Notes: generated from the letters alone by a model not told the origin. A stretch of 64,000 bases of DNA from Powellomyces hirtus (GCA_025526995.1 JAHLKG010000001.1:1612001-1676000), one strand, 5' to 3'. Shown: positions 43,439 to 55,289, counted from the stretch's first letter. Program-made: numbers and translations.

Positions 43439-43764
43439 ATTTGCAGGGGTAGGATGTGGTAGATTTGCCAATGAGAAAGATCAGATAAGCAGAAGTTGAC
43501 GCAGAACCTCCTCGTTGTGGTTTCTACAAATATCTATGTTTCTGTGGCCGGAGGGATGGAGGAAATGAGGAGACGGAAGGAAGGAGGAGAGGGAAAGAGT
43601 TGACAAGAGAGAGAGGCGTCTGCGCGTCCTGCGCTCATCCTGAATATGGCATCAGTCTTTCCGTGTCAACAAAGGCAAGACTGATTTGACAATTCCAAGC
43701 ATCTGCAACTTTACGAATAACCAAAGGGGATCTGCGATATTTCATACACTAGGTCGTACCAAGC
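43439..43764. promoter_or_regulatory. Divergent promoter region between ING and IWS1 genes
   Basis: This 326-bp spacer lies between the two start codons. A purine-rich stretch (GGAGGGATGGAGGAAATGAGGAGACGG, about 43552-43578) stands out, followed by GAGAGAGAGGCGT. No ORF of interest. Confidence 0.45.
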
Positions 43765-45055
43765 ATGACGACTACATACGACGACATTTTTGGAGGGTCA
43801 GACAGTGAGCTGGACGACGTTGCTCTGTCCGACGATGAGGACGACATCCAAGAAAAGGCCCACGAGAAGGTTGCAGCAGCCAGTTCCGGCGACGAAGACT
43901 TCTCGCCTGGGAAACTTCCATCTTTTAAGAAAAAGTCAACACGCCAAGTGGACGTCTCTGATGATCTGTTACGGAGACCAAAGAAGAAGATAAGCAGAGG
44001 GAAAGCTCGACATGCTCGAGCTGAGGGTTCCGACAATGAAGAACGAGAAGCTCCGCCGAGAGAACTCAGCCCAACTTCACAAAGGCGACAGGAAGCACAC
44101 GATGATGTAGACGCGGCGATGAGAAAAGGAAAACGGAAGAAGGTCGCTCCGCGTGACGAAGCCGACCTGGATGAGATCATGGTGCGGGTTCTGGCCGAAA
44201 TGCGAAATGCCGCAGAACAGGACAAGGAGAGAAATCGAAAACGTCAACCAGCTGTTGCGAAACTTATGAAGCTTCCGGGTGTCATGCTATATCTGCAAAG
44301 AGAAGCTTTACACGAGCAGTTCCTGGAGAATCACATCCTGGAGGGAATCAAATTATGGTTGGAGCCTCTCCCGGACGCAGCTCTGCCGAGTTTGGACATT
44401 CAGACAAACATGTTTCAAGTATTGCAAAAGGTAGACATGCCCAGCTTGCCCTTAGGCCGTCGAATCTGAAGATTGACCCTGTTGACCCAGATGCCCATTG
44501 GCACCTCTCATCTTCGAGAAAGCTTGATCGGACGGATTGTCAACTTTTATGCGAAATGCCCCAGAGTCAATGGCGAAGTACAGAAGATTGCAAGTCAGTT
44601 AGTTGGTATGTATACGATTATCAGAAACCTTTTTTAGAGCTACTATACTATCCTTTCAACGCTCATGATCATCAATTTCCAGATAAATGGATGCGCCCTA
44701 TTCTCAACAGAAGCAACAGTTATCGCGATTACGATGTTTCCGCGATGGCAGACCTAGACGATGGTTTCATACCACAGGCGCCGGCGCCGAGAACAGCTGT
44801 GAAGGAAGAAGATGATCGAAAAATCACTCGTGCAAGAATACCTCAGAGAATCGCTCCTGCATTCACAGTCATACCGCAGTCATATGTACCACCGCCAACA
44901 GATGGCAAACCAAAGGTACTAGTATGGACGTAATTTCCCTCGTCCACATTGGATGTAAACCTGAATGTGTCTTTTGCCAGGCTCAAAACGAGAAATTCAG
45001 AAGGATCGAGCTACGCATGAAGGGGATGAAGGCTGGAAGCAAAGCGGGCAGATAA
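43765..45055 (+). CDS. SPN1: Transcription elongation factor IWS1/Spn1
   Basis: Partner of Spt6 on elongating RNA polymerase II, linked to chromatin and mRNA export. Exons: 43765-44430, 44491-44605, 44683-44915 and 44981-45055, giving 362 residues. The first 130 residues are acidic and Ser/Lys-rich (IFGGSDSELDDVALSDDEDD), as in the family. The conserved TFIIS N-terminal (LW) domain shows DEIMVRVLAEMRNAAEQDKE, PAVAKLMKLPGVMLYLQREA, LENHILEGIKLWLEPLPDAA, LPSLDIQTNMFQVLQK, MPIGTSHLRESLIGRIVNFY, QLVDKWMRPILNRSNSYRD. The C-terminus is basic. Spn1 usually has L-R-x-S-G-I-G; here it is LRESLIG. Confidence 0.92.
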
Positions 45056-45427
45056 GACCTTTGACAGTCTTCACCATCTCAAGGGATACTTTTCTTTTTG
45101 CAATCACCACTCGCATATCGTGTGCAGGAATCTGAATCCGACAAGGTGGCTCAGGGGATCATGACTTTTCCCTATTTCCGTGTACTGGAGGGTTGCGGAT
45201 AATACAAGCTTGCATTACTTGCATTACCCCCCCCCCCCCCCCCCGCTCTCTCTCTCTTTGTAATTGCCCTGGATGATGAACGCTGCAGATATTGAGCTGC
45301 TAGTTATCCACAGGAGCTTTGAGGAAAGGGTGACTTTGAGTATTCATCATCGCTGTGCCTACATCCTTTGTTATGGGTAATTCACTGCACATAGCTATCT
45401 AGGTTAATTCTGAAAATCTAGAGATTG
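45056..45427. other. Convergent 3' spacer with poly-C/CT tract
   Basis: 372 bp between the end of IWS1 and the left end of the unresolved minus-strand gene. It contains 18 consecutive C (45227-45244) followed by a CT repeat to about 45257. Nothing else was recognised. Confidence 0.6.
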
Positions 45428-47429
45428 CTACTCCTGTCTACGACGACTAACCGAGTACATAGTGAACGCGATCAAACCCCTACTAGACTTCCGGTGACAT
45501 TTGCACGCGTCTGCACAAAGAGGAAGCGTTGCGGAGGTGGCAGGACAAAGTCGGCCAATGGCGAACGAGCCATTCGGACTGCGTTTATTGACACTTTTCT
45601 GTTTAATTATCCGGGTTGTTTGAGGAAGCAATGCCTTTAGTATTCTGATTTGGTGATGCAATTTCTTTGATGGAGCTTGAACCCACCTTCGTCGAAGCCG
45701 CTCGCGCTCGCGCAGTGCTGCACTGCGAATTGGCCTACTCTGCGCCTCCGGTTCGTCTTCACCTTCTCTTTTCGGCATACCATCGGGCCCTAATGCCTCG
45801 TCTGGTGATGATTTGAACGCTTCTTGTAATGCCGTCTCTTCAATTTTCGTCCATCCTCCAGACGTCGGTATTACATCTCCTAGAATATTCCGCCCCGCGT
45901 TGAAAGTCGGCCCAGCTGCTGAAGCATGCCCAATCCGACCCCGACTCGTAGACGGTCGGCTGGTTCTCCGTGCGATTGAAAAGCGCCCTTTGTCGCCAGT
46001 TCCATGTCCACCCGTATTGGCGAGAGGCAAGGGGCTGGGATCGCCAAATGAGAGTTCGCTGTGGAGTACTCGTGATTTGCCTGGCGGAGCGCTTTTCACG
46101 GCCCGGCCGACCTTACTTTTCACAATGTTCTCGCGGCTGCCGCCGCCCAAGAGCTTCGCAATTCGTGAGTCAGAGACGCCGCCGGATTCTTGGTCCAGAT
46201 TCTGATGACCTTGGAACAATCCGGATCGGAATAGTCGTTCCAGTTCCTTCCCCACAGTCACTGCGAACGACGGCAGGCAAAGCACAGTCGTGATTATTTC
46301 CTTCGTAAATATGTATATATACTAATGAGGATCACATCATCAGTATTGGCATGGAAAGTAAGTACTGTTTGCCTCAAGACCTTCGCAATTACCTCAAAAT
46401 ACATTCTCTCCTTTGCGGGCTCAGAGCTATGGCTGGACACAAAGAGCAGAAGGAAGCAATACGCCAACGCAAATTCCTTCAGCGACTCGTTCTTTCCCGT
46501 GCGACATTGCTCGGCTGACATTTCCTCGCCGCCAAACAAGGAGCTCCTGCAGAAGTGAAGATCCCGTCAATATTTAGACGAATGTACCACTGCTGCTCTT
46601 CTGAATGACAAAACGAACTTGGCTGCTTCGCTCAAGCCCGATGGCCGAGTTTGCTGCTGAATTTCAATCAAACCCAGTTTGTTGGTAGATCGGGACCTCT
46701 GTATCACCAGATTGCGGACAAACCATCTGAAAGAGGGCAAGCCAATGAGCACTGACGGAATTTCACCGAGCCTCTACCTTCACGCCCTACCGCGTGTATA
46801 GCGTCCCTTTCATCAGGAAGCTGTTGAATTTGCCCGAGTCGAGGATGAGCGTGAAAGACGGTGTCATCTTGATTATGGATGTGCGCGACAGAGCTGACTC
46901 TAGATTCCACAGAAAAACGGGAGTTGTTTAGCAGGTCGCCCTGATGGATACCAACTCCTACATTCCTACTACGCACGTTTAAGATCTGTCAGGTCCCAGT
47001 CTTTGCCGCCAAAATGAAACACGATGCTATATGAGAGAGCCAGAACATGAGTTGCCTTTTTAAGGACGAACAACTCAGGGTTCCGTGCATGCCTTACTGT
47101 TTCGCGCCTGTCTTCCGAATCTGTACAGATGTATTCAATTCACTGCGAGGTTTCAGGCTGCCGAGAAGCGAACATTTAGTATGTCAGCATTGTGAGAACT
47201 GCCGGTGCTGACTGTTCATATGCGCGCACCTTCCAGTCCTCCATGTAGGCGCTTTCTTTTTCTCCTCCATATCTCCGGGGCCCCGGGCCGCAAACATTGC
47301 CTCGAAATCCTTATGTGTTCCCATCAGCGCACCCCGTCGCTGCCAGGTACCCCAGGCGTCCGAGGCACCGCGGGGTACAGCCTGGTCCAGTTTCGGAAAA
47401 CTCGATGAATGGGTTCCAGTCAGTCCCAT
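45428..47429 (-). CDS. Unresolved multi-exon gene, function unknown
   Basis: Several minus-strand segments look like coding sequence of one gene, but I could not fix all exon borders. From 5' to 3': 47184-47429 (GASDAWGTWQRRGALMGTHK); about 46983-47140 (LSYSIVFHFGGKDWDLTDLK); about 46750-46951 (GDLLNNSRFSVESRVSSVAH, HAHPRLGQIQQLPDERDAIH); about 46580-46738 (WFVRNLVIQRSRSTNKLGLI); 46294-46539 (ERMYFEVIAKVLRQTVLTFH); and 45428-46285 (Ser/Arg/Gly-rich, then AALRERERLRRRW). The middle segments have normal protein composition and GT-AG signals nearby. Family not recognised. It may be two genes. Its 5' end approaches the divergent AAR2 start within about 200 bp. Confidence 0.35.
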
Positions 47430-47631
47430 TTTTCACGCTCAGATTGCAGCAACTGACAGCGTTTAATCCGCGAACGATTGCACTCACCGGATTCGAGGCC
47501 TCCGGGAGGCCCACCAGCCTCGCTTACGTATCGCCGATCGCGACCCTGTCAAAGTGGTTGCAGCCAGACAGACATCCGCGGTTTCCTGCAGACGCGTGTG
47601 GAAACTCCAATTCGAAATTTGACATTCAACC

Positions 47632-49111
47632 ATGGACCAAGAAACTGCCAATGCGTTATTTGACAACGGAGCGATAGTTCTATTCCTCGATGCCCCTTCG
47701 AATCTGGAATTCGGCGTGGACTGCTACTCTTGGACCACGGGGCCCAAATTCAAAGGGCTGAAGTTGATTCCGCCAGGAATGCACTTTATATACTATAGTG
47801 CAGTGAACAGAATGGGCGAATCCACGGCGATACGATCGGGCTTTTGGGTGAATTTTTTGCCTAGGCAGGTAACGAGAAGAGTGAAGAAAAGAGCTTCCGA
47901 AGCTCAACCGGGGCGATTGTTAATACATGCTCTAGGTCCTAGTGAAACGGTGGAATCCAGCAACAGAAGACGTGTTTGCCGATGACGAACTTGACGAGGA
48001 GGAGACCAATCGATTTCGGACGAGTGAGCTTTCGGTTGCCAGTTGCCTTCTCGGTGTTTCAACGACTAACATTCCTACTCTCACGATAAGATTTCCGCGA
48101 TTTTGACCGATTTTTGGGAGTGTACCCACTGCTCCCCATTGATGGTGACCCGATTAGTCCATATCAAAAATGGCTGCGCCTGTCGACGCATATCACTCCA
48201 GATGTTACAAAAAGGGTCCTGCCCCAATCTGGGAAAATCAGTGCAATGAGCTGTGTGTCGCGCTTTTCAGACGTTGATGAAACGCGACCGGAGTTTCGGT
48301 CAAGAGGAGTGATCCGCGCAGAGCAGAAGGAAGCGACTGTTGATAGTATGGACATCGTGCCCTCACAGAGCTCAACATCAGTGCCCAACACTGCCAACAA
48401 AACGACTGCCCTGCCGGTTGAGGTCCTGCACCTCACTTTCACCCCGATCGACCTGAAACGATCATTTCCACCCGGTGCTTCTGGAGTGGAACTGACAAAG
48501 TACAGCATTGACAAGAGTTATCTCCTGGCCCAGGCTCTCAAACTCCACTATAAAGGTGCGATCTGCAGCAGTTTATCTAGGAGACCGTTATCGACCAACC
48601 TTATCTCCAGATTACAAAGACTTGTTGGGCGAGTTGCAACTCTCGTTCATCATATTTCTCATTGGCGAGGTATATGATGGATACGAGCAGTGGAAGACCC
48701 TAGTGCATCTACTGTGTCAATCCGCAGAAGCCATCGATCAGTACGGATGCACGTTGTTTCCCGAGTTCATAGGTGAGTGTGAATAACGTGACAGTGAAGT
48801 AATCACCGCGGACATTGACACTCATCCACACACCAGAGATCCTCATCAAACAACTGGAAGTACATCCCTCTGATTTCTTTATGGACGCACTATCGGGTGA
48901 CAATTTTATCCGTTCCAACATCCTGTTACTGTCCCAAACGTTGCGTGATCGAGATAGCCCTGTACCAAAGCTTCTGCAAGATGCGATGCAGACACTATTG
49001 GATTTTGTCGACATGCGCTTCAAATGGGATGTCCGACAAGAAGCTCGCTTGACACAGATGGATGAGGAAGATGATGAAGGGGAATACGCTCCTGTGGTGG
49101 TCGAGCTGTGA
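47632..49111 (+). CDS. AAR2: U5 snRNP assembly factor AAR2
   Basis: AAR2 holds Prp8 in the cytoplasmic U5 precursor until Brr2 replaces it. Exons: 47632-47868, 47936-48023, 48091-48555, 48611-48772 and 48837-49111, giving 408 residues. Marks: MDQETANALFDNGAIVLFLD, LEFGVDCYSWTTGPKFKGLK, LIPPGMHFIYYSAV, VKRWNPATEDVF, DFDRFLGVYPLLPID, then the helical C-terminal domain with LGELQLSFIIFLIGEVYDGY, EQWKTLVHLLCQSAEAI and LFPEFIEILIKQLEVHPSDF. It ends in an acidic tail (DEEDDEGEYAPVVVEL). Length and both domains match the family. Confidence 0.94.
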
Positions 49112-49374
49112 GTTGTGTAGCTAGAGTAGCAGATTCTTGGGTTCTTGGGTGGTGTAGGTAGCATTTGGTAGCAGTGTATGTACATATGGTCAAGTGAATC
49201 TAGTGCATAAGAATGATTGGAGCGAGAGATTCCAAGCATCATCCATCAAAATGTCGCGCACAACAGAGGAAGGAAATAGGATCGTGGAAGTTTGTGGCCC
49301 ACATCACAAATAAACCCGAATGGGGTGGAAATAGTGGTATTGAAAGTTTAAATGATTACAGGCAATGGGGAGAC

Positions 49375-51002
49375 TTAAGCAGAAAGGTCATCGGCGTATG
49401 GGAGTTTCAGGAGGTTTCCGTAGGCGACAACAGCCGGCTTGGCCGAGGACGCGGACTTCGCAAGCTGTAAGGATGTCAATGCATTTATCAGTTATCGATG
49501 GCAGCTAAGTGCTGAGACACACTTTATGAAACAAACCTTTTGAATGTCAGCTACTGTGACCTTGTTGATGGCTGCCGCCAGGTCAGCGGTAGTCTGGAGG
49601 TTTCCAGTGGCAAAGACCTGCTTGGCGATTTCCTGAACCTGAGTATCGCGGCTGAGGGCAGCCTCGGCATCAACGATGGCAACCTTCTTTGCTCGGGCGA
49701 GAGCTTCCTCAGACACCTTAGAAGCAAGACCCTTCAGAGCGGACATAGACTTCGCTGCGACACCTTTAACCTCGTCAGCGGCTCCTTGAACGTAGAAGCC
49801 AATGATACCGGCATCGGAGTAACCAGCCTCGAAGGCCGAGACAACAGTCTTCGGGGTGGCAGCGGACGCCAAGGCTCCAGCGGAACCAGAGGCATTGCCC
49901 CACTTGAGACGCTTGGAGCCATCAAGGATGGCACGGAGCACAAGAGCGGCGGGATAGCTGGCATCAGTGTAAGCCACAGATGGGAAGGCAACGGCAAAGT
50001 GGGATTCCGACTTTGGACCGGCCTCAATGCGAATCTCGCCTCCCTTGAATTTGGAGACCTCGGTCTTGGTAGAAGACTTGGAGATCCTGGCTTGGAACTT
50101 GGCCAAAGCCTCCTCCACCAAAGGCTTCAGGTCGTTGTGCGATACTCCATTTCCAACAACAGCGATGCGGTCAGCGGTGAAGTACTTGGCGGCAAAGTCC
50201 TGGAGGTGTGCTCGCTTCAGGTTCTTGGCGGCGGGAGCGGTAGCGAAGAGGGAGTTTCCAAGACCAGTGCGGAAAGCGGCCTGGTGCAGACTGTCGAGCA
50301 CTTTGGTGGTAGGGTCGGCCAAGGAAGCAGCGGCCTGCTCAATAACGTGGGGGCGCTGGTGAAGGAACTCATAAGGGTAGAAGTGCGAGTTGAAGAGGTT
50401 TTCGAAAAGAAGAGGTACAGCGTCAACCCTAAATGCAAGCACCGTCAGCATCTTTACAAAGGCGAGGCGAAATGCTTTGCCCGCATATAGTCGAAAGATC
50501 GAACATGACTCACAAGTTGTCACGCAAAAAGTCAGAGGCGATGATGATCTGCTCACGGGTGTGGGCAGTGTAGAGGGTATCACCACGGAGCTCGGTCTCC
50601 AGAACTGTTCGAACAATGTTGTCGCCAGGGGTGTTCTGGAATACACAATGCGAATCAATAAACTTATGCAACCAAAATCTTTCTGCGCAAATCCTGGAGC
50701 ATTACCCTGATGAGTGTGTTTTTGAAGAAGTGGGCGACACCAGGGGCATCGGCGGTGTCGGTTCGGCTTCCAGCATTCACAACAAGAGCAACGGTGGAAA
50801 CAGGACCAAGGTTGTCGATGCTGGCGATTGTGACACCAGCAGAGGTTTTGGTCACAGTCTTGTTCGCCTTGGGAGCGACCTCGGGCTGGTCACCCCTGCG
50901 GATGTAGGAGAGGGCAGAGTGGTCCTGCGACAGGACGGCATACGAGCGAGCCTGTGATTGCGCGGCGCGGACGACCGGGCGCAGAGCGGAGCGGGACAAC
51001 AT
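49375..51002 (-). CDS. QCR2: Mitochondrial complex III core protein 2
   Basis: Core subunit of ubiquinol-cytochrome c reductase, a peptidase-family (M16) relative without activity. Exons: 50706-51002, 50514-50635, 49537-50428 and 49375-49464, giving 466 residues. The N-terminus (MLSRSALRPVVRAAQSQARS) is a typical matrix presequence. Blocks include VTIASIDNLGPVSTVALVVN, AGSRTDTADAPGVAHFFKNT, TELRGDTLYTAHTREQIIIA, RTGLGNSLFATAPAAKNLKR, ADRIAVVGNGVSHNDLKPLV and GIIGFYVQGAADEVKGVAAK. The zinc-binding HxxEH of active M16 enzymes is absent (APGVAHFFKN), as expected for core 2 rather than core 1/MPP-beta. Confidence 0.93.
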
Positions 51003-51455
51003 TGTGTATGAGCGAAGTGTTGTGTAAGCAGGTGGAAAGACTGTGGGAAGCTTCTGTCCAGGGGAGAAAGCACCGAAATGCACGAAGCTCGCAGCGGGTG
51101 TTGTTGGAAGGAGGTGATTCCGCGAGGATGTCGACGACGAGAGTTTTTCCCGTTCCGCTAGCTGCTGCCTTGCGTTGTGGGGGTTGTCTGTCGGGTCTCG
51201 CCGGTGCAATGATGGATTGGATGGTTCGCGTCGGTTAGAATCAACAAAGTGATCCTACATCTGGGGAATAGGCGCGTTGCCCGTTGTGGCGCGCCATATC
51301 GTAAGCTTTCATCCCGACGCAACGAACAAACAGTACCCCAAGGCTTATCCGATCCGTGTAGAGATCTGACCTGCTTGGCGGATAGTGCAAAGTTGGGGAA
51401 CCCAGTCAGGTTCATTAAAAGCACTCCAAATCAGATCTTAGCTTCTATTTGCAGC
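51003..51455. promoter_or_regulatory. Divergent promoter region
   Basis: 453 bp between QCR2 and the Abi-like gene starts. It includes a CGCGTTGCCCGTTGTGGCGCGCC stretch at about 51272-51294. No extra gene was seen; the minus-strand frame continuing from QCR2 is leader. Confidence 0.45.
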
Positions 51456-54400
51456 ATGGACGTCTTGCAGGCGGCATCTACGGGGTCTCTGCCGATGGAC
51501 CAGTATGTCGATCAGGGAGTTCACGATGTCGACTGTCAGCAACTCATCATCGACGAACACGAGATGCACCGACGCTTCTCCCAGGAACAGCTTCCAGCGG
51601 AGCAAGAGGTGCTTCCAGTCGATGAAGAAGTCTTGAGCGACGCCCCCGAGGGTTCCACCACCGACGCGTATCACAATGAGATACTCCCCGGAATCCTTGA
51701 TGCCTTCCTCAGATCACATGAGAACCTTAAAGAGATTGTTGCCCACAGTGAAAACTTGTATCACGGCCCAGATGCTATTACCAATGACAAGTCGAGATAT
51801 GTGGAAGCTCAGGTTCAGACCAGCGGATATGCAAAGCAAGGCATGTCGGCTTTGGCATATCAGCTGTACACGGCGGCAGAAACTCTCGGCAAATTCCTTG
51901 ATCTGCAAGAAGGAATCGTTGAGAAGTTGAAACATGAATCAGAATCAGCTACTGAGGTATTTAAGAGGTCCTTCGACTTTGGGAGCGTTTTCGACGGATC
52001 TTTTGCTGGGTGTCTCATCCGCTTGCTTCTCTTTTAATAGCGGGTTACACACGCCTTCGACAGGCTGGGCAAACGATCTCTCGGGGAACCTCGAGAAAAG
52101 ATTCATAGAAGAAGCAAAAAGATTGTGAAGACTGAAGGTAAGTATTACATTTTGGATCATCAAGACATCTGCTGAGACTGCATCTTGAACGACTTAATAT
52201 GAATTAGGACAATTGCCGAAACTCCCAACGCAGCCACAATTGCAGCTCAACCTCAATGCTTTTTCAAAAATCGGCATCATTCCCAACGCTCCACCTGCTT
52301 CCAGACGATCCTCTCGCGTCAGTACAACGAGTCCACACGTATACTCTCCTAGCAAGATGACGCTGGGACAGGTTGCGTCCATGTCCCGTGCCGATACAGC
52401 CATGGGTCATCAGCGCGGAACACTTTCGGATCTCTTCCAATCCGGTGATGCTGGTGGCTCAGTGCGCTCATCTGCGGGGGTCAACCGCATGTCAATCTCC
52501 TCGATTCACTCCATTGGGCGCCGCGATGGAGGACGATCGTCCATCAGTGCGAGATCAGTCACGCCCACGGATCCTATTGCACAATCCGGCCAAAGGGACT
52601 CTGATCAATCCCTGCTACCCCCATCGCGGGATGCAGACGCAGCATCAATTAGATCAGCAGGGATGCAGTCATCGTCCTCATCGAGAGATTTCTCATCACT
52701 GCAGAGGAATGCGACCGCTCCAATCACGGACGCTGGTGAATCTGCCCAACTAGGATCAGCCGTCAATCTGGCAAAAACTGCACCTGGTCGCTCTGGTAGC
52801 AGTTTCGAAGACTCGCCCGTTATACGTTCCACCACAATCCAAAACTCTGCCTCGATTAGCAGTCTTCATAGGTCTGTGATGACTCCGTCGCGGTCAGTCA
52901 CCAGCTTGCACAAAGCTGCGATGCCGCCTTCTGGATCGACTACGAATCTATATGTGGAGCCGCCGTCGTTGCCAGGCAGTTCTTCGAGAATTCCAAGCCA
53001 AAGGGGTTCGATGGATCAATCCAGTCTTCGGCAATCTCAGACGGACATTTTGAAAGGTATTTACATTTCATCCATAGCCCTCGCCATCGAAACGTGCGAG
53101 ACTGACTTCTGACAAACCGTGTAGTGCCTAATAGTACATCTGAAGTTCTGTCCGCTGTTACCGTCACTGCGAGCTCCGGCGGCCCACCGCCACCGCCTCC
53201 ACCACCCATGAGCGGTGTACAAGCATCAATGGTGCCTAACCCCCCCGTTGCAGTTAGCGCGCCTGTCACGCCTTTCGCGCCCAGAGCTGGTCCTCCTCCT
53301 CCTCCGCCAGCGCCAGTGACCAGTGGAGGCCCGCCACCACCTCCTCCGCCACCAGCTGCAAGTGGAGGTCCTCCTGCTCCATCTCCACCGCCAGTTACTA
53401 GTGGAGGCCCGCCACCACCTCCTCCGCCACCAGCTGCAAGTGGAGGTCCTCCTGCTCCACCACCACCGCCAGTTACTAGTGGAGGCCCGCCACCTCCTCC
53501 TCCGCCACCGGCTGCTGGCGGTGGGCCCCCTCCACCTCCCCCGCCACCTACTGCTGGTCAAAGTAGCGCGCCGCCCCCGCCACCTCCTCAAGCAAAAACC
53601 GCTGGTGGACCACCTCCACCTCCTCCACCTCCTACTTCCGTGGTAAGCGGGGGTCCGCCGGCTCCCCCTCCGCCCCCAGCAGCAGGTGGAGGCCCTCCTC
53701 CGCCACCGCCTCCTCCCTCCGCGGGTGGTGGGCCGCCACCTCCTCCTCCACCACCAGGTGCTGGGGGTCCTCCGCCGCCTCCACTGCCTTCCTCAGGTGA
53801 GAATAAGCAACTCTGTCTCACGGATTCCGCTTGCCCGTCGCTAACTTCCATTCTGATTCTGAAGGAGGTGCCGGGGGACCTCAGCCGCCTCCGCCGCCTT
53901 CTTTTGGTGAGGAAATGCAATTCTGTCCCACAAATAACCCTTGCCCGTCGCTGACGTTTCTTACTGTTCCACAGGAGGTAACGATCTGCAGTCTCAGTTG
54001 GCAAATGCTCTCAAGGGCAAAACTCTCCGATCCGTAGCTCCTCCTCCTGGTACTTGACATTTTTGTATCGTCGTAGTACCAGGACACAATCTAACTCTCC
54101 TTTGACCTTTCCCAGAGCCAGCTCCAGCATCAGGGGGTTCCGACGGCATATCCTTGCAAGAGCAGTTGCTCCTCGCGGTGAGAAACCGTGGAACAGTCCG
54201 AAAACCAATAGGAGAACCGGCACCGCCTGCAGCCAAAGAGCCCGAGCCTGTCTCTATGCAAGACCAACTGAGGATGACCTTGCAGAAGCGTTCACAAAGA
54301 GGTTAGATGCGGTTTCATGTTTGAACGACTTGATAGCGGAACATGTTGCTTAGATACGCTCTTGTGTCATTGCACCATGTACAGCTCCATCTGGCGAGCT

Positions 54401-55289
54401 TGAATCAGCGCCCAAGCCGAAAGCAGAGCCTATTATGGACTTTCAATCCCAATTGCGTAGCGCTCTGAAGAGTCGACGTAAGTGAGAGTGACCCATATGA
54501 GCGTTGCGTTCCAATAATCGCATGTAGGACACAACAGAGGCTAATGAGAATTCTATCCCTATAGCCCCTGGCTCTGCAACGATCATGAGGGAAAAGAAAG
54601 CGGAAGAGGGTGAGAGTCGCCGCCACAACGGTTCTTCGATTCAGGAAACTGATAGCCTCGTCAATTCTTCAGAGTCGCCATCGCCTGCGCTCTCGGCTGG
54701 TGGAACTATACGAGACCGATGGAAAACGATGGAAAAGGCTACCTCAGCGACAGGTGTGTGTCATCATTTCTTCGAAAGTGTCGCTCAATGGTGCAATAGC
54801 CCAATGGTCTCTTTCTGTAGCTGTAACAAGCCCGGCTCGTAAGACGAGCACCGGAAAATCTCCTGTGGCAGTGATCAAAGTCGTTTCGGAAACGGCCATA
54901 GAGACCACCAAAGTCATTACGGAACCGCCTACAGAAAGGGTAGCAACAGTCGCATCAGGGTCCACGGAAGGTATCGCGACTTGTTTATTTACGTTACGAG
55001 CAATGATGCGCTGATGAGCACTAGGAGCTAAACCATCTTTTCATTTTTAGCCGTAATGCCAGCCGCACCAATGCTTCCCCCAGCGCCTGGAATTCCACCG
55101 GGCACCATCGTAGTTGCCTTGGCTGATTATGAAGGGGGTGGAGAAACGCAGCTGAGCATGACTGCTGGAGAGACCTTCAAAGTGACAAAATGGGATTATG
55201 GAAATGGTTGGGCTTATGGCTCGAGTCTGGACGGGAGCAAAGTCGGTGTGTTTCCGCAGACTTACGTACAAAGAAGCACGGGGGTGTAA
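51456..55289 (+). CDS. Abi-like SCAR/WAVE-complex subunit with WH2-like repeats and SH3 domain
   Basis: Eleven exons: 51456-51956, 52041-52137, 52208-53056, 53125-53796, 53865-53906, 53975-54049, 54116-54301, 54385-54477, 54565-54753, 54821-54970 and 55051-55289, giving 1030 residues. An N-terminal Abi homology helix region is visible (LKEIVAHSENLYHGPDAITN; YVEAQVQTSGYAKQGMSALA; YQLYTAAETLGKFLDLQEGI), then a Ser-rich linker (about 200-480), a polyproline tract (about 483-720, repeated GGPPPPPPPP), four short related motifs and a C-terminal SH3 (VALADYEGGGETQLSMTAGE; GVFPQTYV). The four motifs (725-741, 759-775, 793-806, 827-838) share (L/M/F)Q(S/E/D)QL; the first, QLANALKGKTLRSV, fits a WH2 actin-binding motif. 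Known Abi proteins have helix, linker, polyproline and SH3 but, to my knowledge, no WH2. The Abi assignment rests on domain order plus moderate similarity. Confidence 0.8.
53322..53477. repeat. 78-bp tandem repeat in polyproline tract
   Basis: Two 78-bp copies (53322-53399 and 53400-53477) encode TSGGPPPPPPPPAASGGPPA-type units, with a third partial copy beginning at 53478. Copies differ by one or two bases, so the tract has expanded recently and may vary among strains. Confidence 0.9.

Noticed and set aside
45227..45257. Poly-C followed by CT repeat as a regulatory element
   Set aside because: Simple low-complexity tract between convergent genes; nothing links it to regulation.
49540..50490. 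Long plus-strand frame of 316 codons
   Set aside because: Antisense shadow of QCR2 caused by its biased codon use; no family resemblance and no splice context.
53226..53646. Open frames rich in Trp/Arg or His/Leu on both strands
   Set aside because: Shadows of the proline-codon repeats of the Abi-like gene in other frames.
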